Position numbers and translations under genes: made by a program. The notes beneath the pieces were generated by a model. It did no database searches. It saw only the letters and a list, made by a program, of their open reading frames with translations, and was not told where the DNA came from. This document shows, in pieces, positions 17,489 through 25,212 of a stretch of DNA of 64,000 nucleotides (its first letter is position 1; every line of letters starts with the position of its first letter). The DNA lies in NCBI RefSeq assembly GCF_923081025.1, contig NZ_CAKLPZ010000001.1:1178001-1242000 (forward strand), in the 5' to 3' direction. This DNA is from Neolewinella maritima (GTDB lineage: Bacteria > Bacteroidota > Bacteroidia > Chitinophagales > Saprospiraceae).

Positions 17489-18544
17489 CTAGAGTGTCAT
17501 CCACTTCAGGCAGGTAGGGCTGGGTACTTTCTTGACTACGTGATGCAGCTGTAAGCCACCCCCCGTACCCCGCCGGAATACTCCGATGCTGTGGTCTTTT
17601 AGATTGCCGGTCAGTAGCCACTGCCCATCGGGCGTCACGCTGATGTCGCGGGGTCGCTGTCCGCCACTGGGATAGGTATCCCGTACCGTCAGGGAGCCGG
17701 CGCGCACGTCGAGCCGCATGGCCGTCACTACGCTGAAGTTGCGGTCGCTGACGTAGACGTGCTTACCGCTGGCGTCCATTCGCACGGCAGCTCCGCTTGC
17801 CTGATCGACCACCCGCTCGGGCAAGTAAAGTGCCTCCTGGATGATCCGGGGGCGGTCTTCCCGCAGATCGATCAGTACGCAGACGCCCCGTAGCTCGCAG
17901 ACTACCACGGCAAACTCCCCGCCGGGGTGCAGTGCAATGTGCCGTGGTCCGGCCCCGTCCTGAAAATTGATGCCGTGGTCGGGCAGTACCGTGAGCTGAC
18001 CGCCGGCTTGCCGCGCGAACACCCGCAGCCGATCGCCGCCCAGATCACAGATGTATACCCGCTGCCGTCGTGGATCGTACGCGGCACAGTGAGCGTGGGG
18101 CTGCTCGTTGGTCCCAGCTAGGCGCAGGGCGATGTGCTGCAGCAGCTCTCCGGGGGTACCCTCGGGGGACTTGGCAAACACATCCACCGTACCGCTGGAG
18201 TAGCTGCTTACGATGAGCGTATCGTCTATGCCCACCAGGTGGCAGGGATGATCACCGTGTAGCAGCGATTCTCCGGCGGGGGTGAAGGTGATGCGGCGGT
18301 CTGCCTGCCGCGCGACGCGGAAGGCAACTACCGCAGGATCGGCCGAGTGGGGGCATTCCCGAACGGCGTAGACCATCTTGCGCGCATCATCTACCCAGAG
18401 GTAGCTGGGGTTGGTGGTGGGTACGTAGCCGCGAAAGCTGAGCTGGCCCGTCGTGGGGGAGAAGTCATAAGCAGAAATGCCCCGGGCCTTGCCCGGAGCA
18501 TTTTCGTTCATATCGATCGTGTAGGCCCCCACCAGTAATACCAT
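17489..18544 (-). CDS. Lactonase-family seven-bladed beta-propeller protein (6-phosphogluconolactonase-like)
   Basis: 351 residues. The repeats GISAYDFSPTTGQLSFRG, TNPSYLWVD, GPRHIALHPGGEFAVVV and RPRDISVTPDGQWLLTGN are those of the YbhE/Pgl lactonase propeller. Family members hydrolyse 6-phosphogluconolactone or other lactones, and some have unknown function. No signal peptide is visible, so it is probably cytoplasmic. It converges on the sensor kinase with one base between stops. No other pentose-phosphate gene is adjacent, so the specific reaction is not proven. Confidence 0.85.
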   Translation of the reverse strand: MVLLVGAYTIDMNENAPGKARGISAYDFSPTTGQLSFRGYVPTTNPSYLWVDDARKMVYAVRECPHSADPAVVAFRVARQADRRITFTPAGESLLHGDHPCHLVGIDDTLIVSSYSSGTVDVFAKSPEGTPGELLQHIALRLAGTNEQPHAHCAAYDPRRQRVYICDLGGDRLRVFARQAGGQLTVLPDHGINFQDGAGPRHIALHPGGEFAVVVCELRGVCVLIDLREDRPRIIQEALYLPERVVDQASGAAVRMDASGKHVYVSDRNFSVVTAMRLDVRAGSLTVRDTYPSGGQRPRDISVTPDGQWLLTGNLKDHSIGVFRRGTGGGLQLHHVVKKVPSPTCLKWMTL

Positions 18545-18570
18545 AGCATCCGCGTTTGGGCGGAAGATAG

Positions 18571-20046
18571 TTAACTGAAGTCGTCGGTACCGAACATGTC
18601 GGCAAGGATATCGCGGAAGTTCAGGCGGTTGTGCAGGGCTTCCTTATTGAGCACTTCCATCTCCGCCAGTCCCTGCAGTACCAGTTCCATGTACAGGTAG
18701 GTCTCCATCTCACTGAGTTTGTCCTCGATGGTCGAGTTGACGAACTTGCGCAGGCCGGCTACGTCGTCCAGGGCTTTTTTGTAGTCAGTGTTGCTGCCAT
18801 CGGTGAGCAGCTCCACGATGTTGCCGCCACTGAAGTACGCGCGGATCACGCCGTACGGATCGCTCTGACTACGACCGTCGGCACTCACCTCACTAGGGTC
18901 GGGGAAGTGCTGCAGGAAGCTCGTCTTGATAGACTTACCGAGCAGCTTCATAGCCACGCCGTAGGCTCCCTCCTGCTCGCCTTCGTAGACCAGCTCTACC
19001 TTGCCGGTAATGGCGGGCACCACACCCCAAAAATCGGTGATGCGCGCGAAGGTGTCCGTGTCCCCATTGATCAGGGCGCGCCGCTCGGCAGTAGATACCA
19101 GGTTCTCCAGCGCGGTGATACTGAGTCGGGCACTGACGCCTGACTTCTCATCGATGTACTCGCTCTCGCGGGCGGCGAACGACAGTTGCTCCAGCATCAC
19201 ATTGAGTAGCTCCGGCACTTCTACCATGCTGGACTGCTCTTCGGTCAGCGTAGCTTCCTGCGCCGTGATCTGACGAGCAATGGCCACGGTCTTGGGGTAG
19301 TGCGTGAGGATCTGGGATTCGATACGGTCCTTAAGCGGCGTGATGATGCTGCCACGGTTGGTGTAATCCTCGGGGTTTGCCGTGAAGAGAAACTGGATGT
19401 CCAGCGGCAGCCGCAGCTTGAAGCCACGGATCTGGATGTCCCCCTCCTGTAAGATATTGAATAGCGACACCTGGATGCGGGCCTGCAGGTCGGGGAGCTC
19501 GTTGATCACGAAGATGCCCCGGTGAGCGCGCGGTACCAGTCCGTAGTGGATGACACGCTCGTCGGCGTAGGTCAGTTTGAGGGTGGCGGCCTTGATGGGG
19601 TCTACGTCGCCGATCAGGTCGGCTACGGACACATCGGGAGTAGCTAGTTTCTCTACATAGCGGTCATCGCGGTGCCACCATTCGATGGGGGTCTCGTCGC
19701 CCAATTCCGCAATCAGGTCGGCCGATGACCGGCTGATCGGAGCCAGAGGGTCGTCGTTGAGTTCGCTGCCGGCCACTACGGGTACGTATTCGTCTAGTAG
19801 GTTGACCAGCAGGCGGGCGATGCGGGTCTTGGCCTGTCCGCGCAGTCCCAGCAGCAGCACGCTGTGCCGGCTCAGGATCGCACGCTGGATATCGGGCAGC
19901 ACCGTATCGTCGAAGCCGATGATGCCGGGGAAGACGTCTTGCTTATTCTTTAGTCGCTGCACGAGGTTGTCCCGCAATTCCTGCTTGACGCTGCGGGGGG
20001 TGTAGCCGGTCGCTTTGAGTGCACCGAGGGTCTTGGCCTGGGCCAT
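18571..20046 (-). CDS. AAA+ ATPase, MoxR / magnesium-chelatase subunit I-like
   Basis: 491 residues. Walker A is GLRGQAKT in VLLLGLRGQAKTRIARLL and Walker B is GIFVINELPDL. The segment following, PLDIQFLFTANPEDYTNRG, is the sensor I region of the ChlI/MoxR clade. The C-terminal 150 residues are helical and charged. In this clade the ATPase normally works with a von Willebrand factor A protein as a remodelling chaperone. No such gene lies beside it, and no bacteriochlorophyll gene is present, so true magnesium chelatase is unlikely. A 279-bp noncoding region lies upstream. Confidence 0.85.
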   Translation of the reverse strand: MAQAKTLGALKATGYTPRSVKQELRDNLVQRLKNKQDVFPGIIGFDDTVLPDIQRAILSRHSVLLLGLRGQAKTRIARLLVNLLDEYVPVVAGSELNDDPLAPISRSSADLIAELGDETPIEWWHRDDRYVEKLATPDVSVADLIGDVDPIKAATLKLTYADERVIHYGLVPRAHRGIFVINELPDLQARIQVSLFNILQEGDIQIRGFKLRLPLDIQFLFTANPEDYTNRGSIITPLKDRIESQILTHYPKTVAIARQITAQEATLTEEQSSMVEVPELLNVMLEQLSFAARESEYIDEKSGVSARLSITALENLVSTAERRALINGDTDTFARITDFWGVVPAITGKVELVYEGEQEGAYGVAMKLLGKSIKTSFLQHFPDPSEVSADGRSQSDPYGVIRAYFSGGNIVELLTDGSNTDYKKALDDVAGLRKFVNSTIEDKLSEMETYLYMELVLQGLAEMEVLNKEALHNRLNFRDILADMFGTDDFS

Positions 20047-20325
20047 AGATAGCTTAGTTAGATGGGGGAAAGTTGTTTAACGGCTGGCCGTAGCTTTGGT
20101 TGTGCGGCGGCGCGCGGGTGCGGGGGGGCAGTCACCTAGCTATCTCAGCAGCGTTCAAACCGAGCGAAATACGCGTATCCGTGCGCTTGCCGACCGAAAA
20201 TCAAGCGAATCGTGCCACAGATTCCGAATGATCGGTGGCGGACACGTTAAAGTCCGCAGGATATTGCGCATTGTGATAAGTATTTTGTATATTTAAATAC
20301 TTTTTCACACCATAATTAAAACCTC
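20047..20325. other. Noncoding region with an AT-rich segment
   Basis: Between the ATPase start and a short peptide gene. Its first 220 bp show nothing I can name. The last 60 bp are strongly AT-rich against a GC-rich background and hold the inverted repeat described separately. It must carry the ATPase promoter on the minus strand and that of the peptide on the plus strand. Confidence 0.5.
20278..20302. promoter_or_regulatory. Inverted repeat, operator-like, before a short peptide gene
   Basis: AAGTATTT (20278-20285) and AAATACTT (20295-20302) are perfect complements around a 9-nt AT centre, 24 bp before the ATG at 20326. The overlapping TACTTTTT (20298-20305) could be a -7 element, so a dimeric regulator could act here. 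This is inferred from symmetry and position. Confidence 0.45.
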
Positions 20326-20430
20326 ATGGACATTTTCGCAGTCGCCCTCATCATCCTCCTGGTCCTATCGCTACTGGCTATGGCCGGTTACGTCCTTTAC
20401 CGCGCTATCACCGGTTCGCTTACCCACTAG
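20326..20430 (+). CDS. 34-residue single-helix membrane peptide
   Basis: ATG at 20326 to TAG at 20430. The product starts MDIFAVALIILLVLSLLA and ends YRAITGSLTH. It is one hydrophobic helix (residues about 3-25) with a short basic or polar tail, the topology of small accessory subunits such as CydX, CcoQ or KdpF, though none of their partners is nearby. Support for reality: an AT-rich promoter-like region with an inverted repeat upstream, a series of hairpins downstream, and no other use for this 500-bp gap. It is too short for confident prediction. Confidence 0.5.
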   Translation: MDIFAVALIILLVLSLLAMAGYVLYRAITGSLTH

Positions 20431-20488
20431 GGAATCCACCTTTTCGCGCACTAAATTCGACGTATCGGACTAACTATTACTCAATTAA

Positions 20489-20575
20489 GTCGGTGCTCGC
20501 CACCGACACTACTATACTATTGTGCCTTTCCGGCACTACTTGACGCACGCACTACTCCAGGGTAGTGGGTGCGTC
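20489..20575 (+). terminator. Three successive hairpins
   Basis: GTCGGTG/CACCGAC (20489-20507, 5-nt loop), GTGCC/GGCAC (20522-20536, 5-nt loop), and a longer stem GACGCAC (20542-20548)/GTGCGTC (20569-20575) enclosing CACTAC/GTAGTG. All arms are perfect. They lie between the short peptide gene and the 3' end of the convergent adenosyltransferase gene, and probably terminate both; a structured RNA is also possible. Confidence 0.6.
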
Positions 20576-20582
20576 CCTGTTT

Positions 20583-21122
20583 CTATGACACCCATTTGAT
20601 CTCCTCCACGTCCCCGAGCTTGCCCAGGTAGCGGGACAGGACGAACAGGTAGTCACTCAGTCGATTCAGGTACACGATGACGGCGGGATCCACCGCGTCT
20701 ACCTCGACGGTACGGCGTTCGGCCCGCCGGCATACGGTGCGAGCCAGGTGGGCAAAGCTGACGGCCTTGCTTCCTCCCGGTAGGATGAAGTGCGTCATTT
20801 TGGGGAGAGCCGTATCCATCCGGTCGATGGCAGTTTCCAGCTGCGTAGCGGCCTCCGGTGGTACTTCGTAGGCCTGCCCTTCCCGGTCGTCCGCCAGGGC
20901 TGCACCCAGGGCGAACAGCAGTTGCTGTTGCTGCAGTACTTCGGCGCGGATGCGGGTGTAGTCCGTTCCCTCGGAGGCGATGTGATCGCGCAGCAATCCC
21001 AGGCAGGCATTGAGTTCGTCTACCGTACCGTAGGCTTCCACGCGGGGGTCGGCCTTGCTGATGCGTCGGCCGCTGTACAGGCCGGTCTGCCCCTGGTCTC
21101 CGGTACGTGTATAGATCTTCAT
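20583..21122 (-). CDS. Cob(I)alamin adenosyltransferase, PduO/MMAB type
   Basis: 179 residues. The N-terminal ATP-binding motif KIYTRTGDQGQTGLYSG is diagnostic of the PduO-type corrinoid adenosyltransferase. The later segment FILPGGSKAVSFAHLARTVCRRAERR and the C-terminal VYLNRLSDYLFVLSRY complete the five-helix trimer fold. It transfers the adenosyl group of ATP to cob(I)alamin, making the cofactor of methylmalonyl-CoA mutase and other B12 enzymes. Its start overlaps the stop of lpxD by 4 bp, so it is co-transcribed with it although the pathways are unrelated. Confidence 0.95.
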   Translation of the reverse strand: MKIYTRTGDQGQTGLYSGRRISKADPRVEAYGTVDELNACLGLLRDHIASEGTDYTRIRAEVLQQQQLLFALGAALADDREGQAYEVPPEAATQLETAIDRMDTALPKMTHFILPGGSKAVSFAHLARTVCRRAERRTVEVDAVDPAVIVYLNRLSDYLFVLSRYLGKLGDVEEIKWVS

Positions 21123-22150
21123 TCGTTCACTTTTTTCTCGATCCGCGCCAGCCGCCTGTACAGGTCAGGTAAGCGACCAATCAGGATGGTGCTTTTCACA
21201 TAATCGCGGTAGCTAAAGGCCGGGGAGCCACCCAGTGCCTGGTTGGTTTCCTTGATGTGGCGGGCTACGCCGGACTGTGCCTGTAGATTGGTCCCGTCGG
21301 CTACGGTCAGGTGGCCGGCTATGCCGACCTGTCCACCAATGCGGCAGTTAGCGCCGATTTTCGTGGAACCGGCAATGCCGGCCTGGGCGGCGATGACCGT
21401 ATTCGGTCCGATCTCTACATTATGGCCCACCTGGATCAGATTATCGAGCTTCACGCCCTTGCGGATCAGGGTGGCGCCCATCGTGGCCCGGTCGATGGTC
21501 GTGCCGGCACCGATCTCGACGTCGTCCTCGATCACGACCTTGCCCACCTGCGGCACCTTACGGTAGTTGCCCTCGCCGTCGGGTAGAAAACCGAAGCCGT
21601 CCGAGCCGATCACGGCATTGGCGTGGAGTACGCAGTTGTCGCCGATCACACAGCCCTGCAGGATGCGGGCGCCGGGATGGATCAGGCAGTTGGTGCCGAT
21701 GCGCACGCCGTCCCCGATGTACACCTGGTCGAGCACCACGGTGCCGGCTCCGATAGTAGCCCGCTCACACACCACCGTGAACTTACCTACCCGGACTTCG
21801 TCTCCCAGTACCGCCGAGTCCGCTACGCTGGCGTGTTGACTTACCTGGCGCGGCAGCGTCGCGACCTGGTCCTGCTGGTAGACCTGTAGCAGGCCGCTGA
21901 CGGTCTCGTATACGTTGTCTACCCGCAAGAGGGTAGGCCGGATACTCGTTTTGGGCTGAAATTCACGGCTTACCAATACGGCGGTGGCCATGGTCTGGTA
22001 CAGATGGTGCTCGTAGGCGGGGTTGGCCAGGAAGGTGATCTGGCCGGCAGTAGCTTCTTCGATCCGCGCCGGACCGGTGATGACTACGTCGGGGTCTCCC
22101 TCTACGGTCGCATCGATAAGTTGGGCCAGGGCGGCGGCGGTTATTTGCAT
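21119..22150 (-). CDS. lpxD: UDP-3-O-(3-hydroxyacyl)glucosamine N-acyltransferase LpxD
   Basis: 343 residues. An N-terminal uridine-binding domain (residues about 1-100, with ITGPARIEEATAGQITFLANPAY) is followed by a left-handed beta-helix of hexapeptide repeats. It contains GSDGFGFLPDGEGNYRKVPQ and GAGTTIDRATMGATLI, typical of LpxD, and LIQVGHNVEIG with the catalytic His. It adds the second acyl chain in lipid A biosynthesis at the inner face of the inner membrane. The adjacent lpxC/fabZ and lpxA found beside lpxD in many Bacteroidota are not here. Confidence 0.95.
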   Translation of the reverse strand: MQITAAALAQLIDATVEGDPDVVITGPARIEEATAGQITFLANPAYEHHLYQTMATAVLVSREFQPKTSIRPTLLRVDNVYETVSGLLQVYQQDQVATLPRQVSQHASVADSAVLGDEVRVGKFTVVCERATIGAGTVVLDQVYIGDGVRIGTNCLIHPGARILQGCVIGDNCVLHANAVIGSDGFGFLPDGEGNYRKVPQVGKVVIEDDVEIGAGTTIDRATMGATLIRKGVKLDNLIQVGHNVEIGPNTVIAAQAGIAGSTKIGANCRIGGQVGIAGHLTVADGTNLQAQSGVARHIKETNQALGGSPAFSYRDYVKSTILIGRLPDLYRRLARIEKKVNE

Positions 22151-22164
22151 AGGTAGGGGAGCGC

Positions 22165-22449
22165 TTAAATAATCTCGGGTAGGTCGCCGTAGGGGTCCTC
22201 GGCCGGTTGTATGCGCCGCAGTACCTCCGCCTGCGTGTGCTGCATCGCTTCGAACTGCCGTAGCACGGAGGAGCGGAAGGACTCATCCACGTAGGCGCGC
22301 AGCTCGCCCAGATTGCCCAGGCGGTCCCCCTTACGGAAGCGGTAGATCTGCGTAAGACCCGCTAGCTCGAACTGTACGGGAAAGCGGCCGTCGTTCTCGA
22401 ATATAGTAATCTGCATCCGGGCATCCGGGAGCCGACCAATGATGCGCAT
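22165..22449 (-). CDS. Small conserved-looking protein of unknown function
   Basis: 94 residues from the ATG at 22449. A longer reading from 22584 is rejected because it would run through rfbD, and because TACTTTTG sits 17 bp before this ATG. The protein begins MRIIGRLPDARMQITIFEND, continues with beta-rich text (FPVQFELAGLTQIYRFRKGD) and ends helical and acidic. No signal, membrane segment or known motif is seen. It lies 14 bp before lpxD and is probably the first gene of the lpxD operon. Confidence 0.7.
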   Translation of the reverse strand: MRIIGRLPDARMQITIFENDGRFPVQFELAGLTQIYRFRKGDRLGNLGELRAYVDESFRSSVLRQFEAMQHTQAEVLRRIQPAEDPYGDLPEII

Positions 22450-22460
22450 GGCTGGAAGGG

Positions 22461-22490
22461 TTTGGGCAAAAGTAGGGATTCTTACCTTCG
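22461..22490 (+). promoter_or_regulatory. rfbD promoter (TTTG-N18-TACCTTCG)
   Basis: -33 element TTTG at 22461-22464 and -7 element TACCTTCG at 22483-22490, spaced by 18 bp, fit the Bacteroidota consensus well. The ATG at 22496 is only 5 bp after the -7 box, so the transcript would have almost no leader. It overlaps a promoter on the other strand. Confidence 0.7.
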
Positions 22491-22496
22491 TGCCAA
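22467..22496 (-). promoter_or_regulatory. Promoter of the 94-residue protein gene (TTG-N19-TACTTTTG)
   Basis: On the minus strand TTG (22496-22494) and TACTTTTG (22474-22467) are spaced by 19 bp, with the ATG 17 bp further on. The -7 box lies within the spacer of the divergent rfbD promoter, and the -33 box touches the first base of the rfbD ATG. Confidence 0.65.
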
Positions 22497-23377
22497 TGCA
22501 ACGAATCATGATCTGTGGGGCCGGCGGCCAATTAGGCCAGAAACTCATCGGCGCGGCCAAGGCCGCACCGAACGATTGGCGCATCTTCGCCTACAACCGG
22601 TCCAGCCTCGATATCACCCGCCCGGAAGACCTGCGTGTCGCATTCGCCGAGGCCCGCCCGGATATCTGCTTTAATGCCGCAGCCTACACCGCCGTAGACC
22701 GCGCCGAGTCCGAGCCCGACAAGGCCGCAGCCATCAATATCGATGGTGCCCGCCGCCTGGCCGCCGCCTGTCATGAAGCCGGAATCGCCTTTGTGCACTT
22801 CAGTACGGACTACGTCTACGATGATGGCTACAACCGGCCGCTCAGCGAAACCGATCGTACCCTCGGCACCAGCGTGTACGCCCGCACCAAACTTCAGGGC
22901 GAGAACGAGGTCATGCGCCACCACCCCGGGGCCTACGTGATCCGCACCAGCTGGGTGTACGCCGAGTATGGGCAGAATTTCGTGCGCACGATGCTTCGTC
23001 TGGGCAGGGAGCGCGAGGAGCTGGGTATCGTTTGTGATCAGATCGGCTCACCCACCTACGCCGCTGACCTGGCCGCCGCCGCCATGCAGCTCTCGGCTTC
23101 GGGAGCTAAACCCGGGGTCTACAATTTTGCTAACAGTGGCGTTTGTAGCTGGTATGACCTAGCTAAGGCCGTACACGCGCTGGCGGGGATCGAGTGTGCC
23201 GTCCGGCCCATCATGACCAGTCAGTATCCCACCCCCGCCAAGCGGCCGTTCTACAGTGTGCTGGATACGCGCAAGATCGCCGCTACGGTCGGCACGCCCC
23301 GGCACTGGCACGAAGCCCTGGTGGCCTGTATGGCCAAACTACCCCGCCACGCAGCTAGTGCCACCCCCCCGGCGTAG
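22496..23377 (+). CDS. rfbD: dTDP-4-dehydrorhamnose reductase RfbD
   Basis: 293 residues from the ATG at 22496, fixed by the promoter and by the glycine-rich start MQRIMICGAGGQLGQKL. Family marks: FNAAAYTAVDRAESEPDKA, HFSTDYVYDDGYNRPLSETD, the YxxxK pair in SVYARTKLQGEN, and RTSWVYAEYGQNFV. It reduces dTDP-4-keto-L-rhamnose to dTDP-L-rhamnose for surface glycans. rfbA, rfbB and rfbC are not nearby. Its 3' end overlaps that of argB, on the other strand, by 39 bp. Confidence 0.95.
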   Translation: MQRIMICGAGGQLGQKLIGAAKAAPNDWRIFAYNRSSLDITRPEDLRVAFAEARPDICFNAAAYTAVDRAESEPDKAAAINIDGARRLAAACHEAGIAFVHFSTDYVYDDGYNRPLSETDRTLGTSVYARTKLQGENEVMRHHPGAYVIRTSWVYAEYGQNFVRTMLRLGREREELGIVCDQIGSPTYAADLAAAAMQLSASGAKPGVYNFANSGVCSWYDLAKAVHALAGIECAVRPIMTSQYPTPAKRPFYSVLDTRKIAATVGTPRHWHEALVACMAKLPRHAASATPPA

Positions 23378-24106
23378 CTCCGCCAGGCTGCCGATCCGTA
23401 CGTCCTTGGCACCTGCGTGCAGCGCCCGGAAGGCATTATCGAGTTTGGGGAGCATGCCGCCGGCGATCGTGCCGTCTTCCCGCAGGGACGTGTAGCGGGA
23501 TTCGCTGAGTTCCTCAATCATAGTGCTGGGATCGTCAAGCTGGGTGAGTACCCCAGGTAGTTCGAAGCAGTACTGAAGGCGTACGCTGTGCCCGTGGCCG
23601 GCCAGTGCGGCGGCCGTCTCCGTAGCAATGGTGTCCGCATTGGTGTTCAGCAGCTGCCCGCGGAGGTCGTGGGTGATGGGGCAGAGGACGGGTTGCATAC
23701 CGAGCCGAAGCAGGGCATCGAGCAGGGCCACGTTGACTGCCGTGACGTCGCCGGCAAAGCCGTAGTCGATCGTGTCTACCGGGCGCTTGGTGGCCTGGAT
23801 CGCGTTGCCATCCGCACCGCTCAGACCGATGGCGTTGCAGCCGCGCGACTGGAGTTGGGCAACAATATCCTTATTGAGCAGACCGGCGTACACCATGGTC
23901 ACGATCTCGAGCGTAGCCTGATCCGTGATTCTGCGGCCATCGATCAGGACGGGTTCCTGCCCCATGGCGGAGAGTACCTGATTGGCGCGGCGTCCGCCGC
24001 CGTGTACGAGTACGGCAGGTTCGATCAGGCTCGCAAAGTAGTCCAGCGCCTCGTGGAGGGTGGCGGGATTATTGATGACGTTGCCACCGATTTTAAGTAC
24101 GATCAT
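23339..24106 (-). CDS. argB: Acetylglutamate kinase-family protein ArgB
   Basis: 255 residues, the usual length. KIGGNVINNP at the N terminus and AVLVHGGGRRANQVLSAMG bind the phosphates and substrate. Further on are IDGRRITDQATLEIVTMVYAGLLNK and an NTNADTIATETAAAL segment typical of the family. It phosphorylates N-acetylglutamate, or N-succinylglutamate as some Bacteroidota use a succinylated route, in arginine biosynthesis. No other arg gene is in the window. It follows a TraB/GumN gene by 3 bp and overlaps the end of rfbD by 39 bp. Confidence 0.93.
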   Translation of the reverse strand: MIVLKIGGNVINNPATLHEALDYFASLIEPAVLVHGGGRRANQVLSAMGQEPVLIDGRRITDQATLEIVTMVYAGLLNKDIVAQLQSRGCNAIGLSGADGNAIQATKRPVDTIDYGFAGDVTAVNVALLDALLRLGMQPVLCPITHDLRGQLLNTNADTIATETAAALAGHGHSVRLQYCFELPGVLTQLDDPSTMIEELSESRYTSLREDGTIAGGMLPKLDNAFRALHAGAKDVRIGSLAELRRGGGTSCVAG

Positions 24107-24109
24107 GGA

Positions 24110-25081
24110 CTAGGGGTAGACGGGCTCGACCGTGAGGCCCTCGGCGCGGAGCAGGGCGATGAGGCCGCGCTCGCCACCCAGGTGTCCGGCACCCACGGCA
24201 TACAGCGAGGGGGTCAGGGCCAGGCGATCCATGATAACGGGGACCCAATTTTCGTTGCGGCGTACGACGAGGAGCTCTTCGAAGTTGCCGAAGCCGGCGC
24301 TCTGATCGGTGATCATTTGCGACATTTCAGCTACGGCCCGGCGCCGGTACATGGAGACCATTTCACCGAATTCGCTGTCGGTCTCTCCTGACTCGCCAGC
24401 CATATCGGTTACTACGGCGCGGTAAAGCATCTCGGCCTGGACGCTGTAGGGGATGCTGTCGAACAGGGCCAACTGGAAGTCCATGGTTTCGAGTCCGCCG
24501 ATGGGCTTGTCGGCCGCCTGCGCTAGCTCGGAGAGCTCCAGCTCATACGACTTCATCTTGCTGTTATCTCCGGCCAGGGGATTGCCGCCGCTCAGGTCCT
24601 GCCCCACCATGGCGGAGAGGAACATCGGCTTCATTTTTTCCAGGAAGAACATTGGCATCCCGGTAGCTGAGAAGTAGGTGGCTACGCTGTCGTAGCGGGC
24701 CGGGGATAGCAGGTCCTTCAGGCTGGTGTCTCCGCGCATCTGGATCTGTCCCATCAGACCCATCATCTTGGCGGGGTCCTGCATATCGCGGGGGTCGATC
24801 TCGAAGTAGACCTCGTCGCTGTCGTTGATGGCGCGTACTACGGCCGACTCCAGGAAGTAATCGTCGCTGGGGATCAGGTGGATCGTACCGAACAGGTAGC
24901 TGACCCGCGCGGTATCGGCGGCAGTGGGGGAGCTGACCCGCCAGAGCAGGCTGGTGTCGGCCGTGGTGGGCACGTAGGATGCCAGGTCGACGACGGGGGC
25001 CGTACCCTGAGCCGACAGGCCGGGGGTAGTCTCCGGACTAGCCAGGCCAAGGAAAACGAAGAAGGGGAGCAGGTAGCGCAT
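24110..25081 (-). CDS. TraB/GumN family exported protein
   Basis: 323 residues from the ATG at 25081, which gives a signal peptide (MRYLLPFFVFLGLASPETT). Motif SYLFGTIHLIPSDDYFL near residue 60 and a C-terminal LYAVGAGHLGGERGLIALLRAEG carry the two GxxH signatures of the TraB/GumN (Tiki-like) family. Its Tiki relatives are metal-dependent proteases. Between them, the central helical part is Met-rich. The bacterial function is unsettled. It lies 3 bp upstream of argB on the same strand. Confidence 0.88.
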   Translation of the reverse strand: MRYLLPFFVFLGLASPETTPGLSAQGTAPVVDLASYVPTTADTSLLWRVSSPTAADTARVSYLFGTIHLIPSDDYFLESAVVRAINDSDEVYFEIDPRDMQDPAKMMGLMGQIQMRGDTSLKDLLSPARYDSVATYFSATGMPMFFLEKMKPMFLSAMVGQDLSGGNPLAGDNSKMKSYELELSELAQAADKPIGGLETMDFQLALFDSIPYSVQAEMLYRAVVTDMAGESGETDSEFGEMVSMYRRRAVAEMSQMITDQSAGFGNFEELLVVRRNENWVPVIMDRLALTPSLYAVGAGHLGGERGLIALLRAEGLTVEPVYP

Positions 25082-25148
25082 AGGGGAGTGTGGCAATTAG
25101 GTGCCGACCTTCAATAAAGCGTGAGCTGCCCCCCAGGTTGCAACTAAA

Positions 25149-25183
25149 ACCTTAAAAGGTGTAGGCCATACCGGGCCATACCG
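25149..25183 (+). promoter_or_regulatory. Operator-like repeats before the doxX-like gene
   Basis: A small inverted repeat ACCTT-AA-AAGGT (25149-25160) is followed by two perfect tandem copies of GGCCATACCG (25164-25173, 25174-25183). The 10-bp period places both on one helix face, 17 bp upstream of the -7 box at 25200, so an activator site is plausible. Confidence 0.4.
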
Positions 25184-25199
25184 GCGGGGCGGCGTGGTG

Positions 25200-25207
25200 T
25201 ACCTTTG
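25200..25207 (+). promoter_or_regulatory. Bacteroidota -7 element for the doxX-like gene
   Basis: TACCTTTG, an exact TAnnTTTG match, ends 5 bp before the ATG at 25213. Transcription would start on or next to the start codon. No clear TTTG lies about 19 bp upstream, which fits dependence on an activator. Confidence 0.6.
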
Positions 25208-25212
25208 CGGTG

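Noticed and set aside
18571-20046. True magnesium chelatase for (bacterio)chlorophyll
   Set aside because: No ChlD/ChlH or other pigment gene is nearby and the wider ATPase clade has non-pigment members.
22450-22584. 45-residue N-terminal extension of the 94-aa protein
   Set aside because: The extension runs antisense through the start of rfbD and across both promoters; a good -7 box lies just before the internal ATG.
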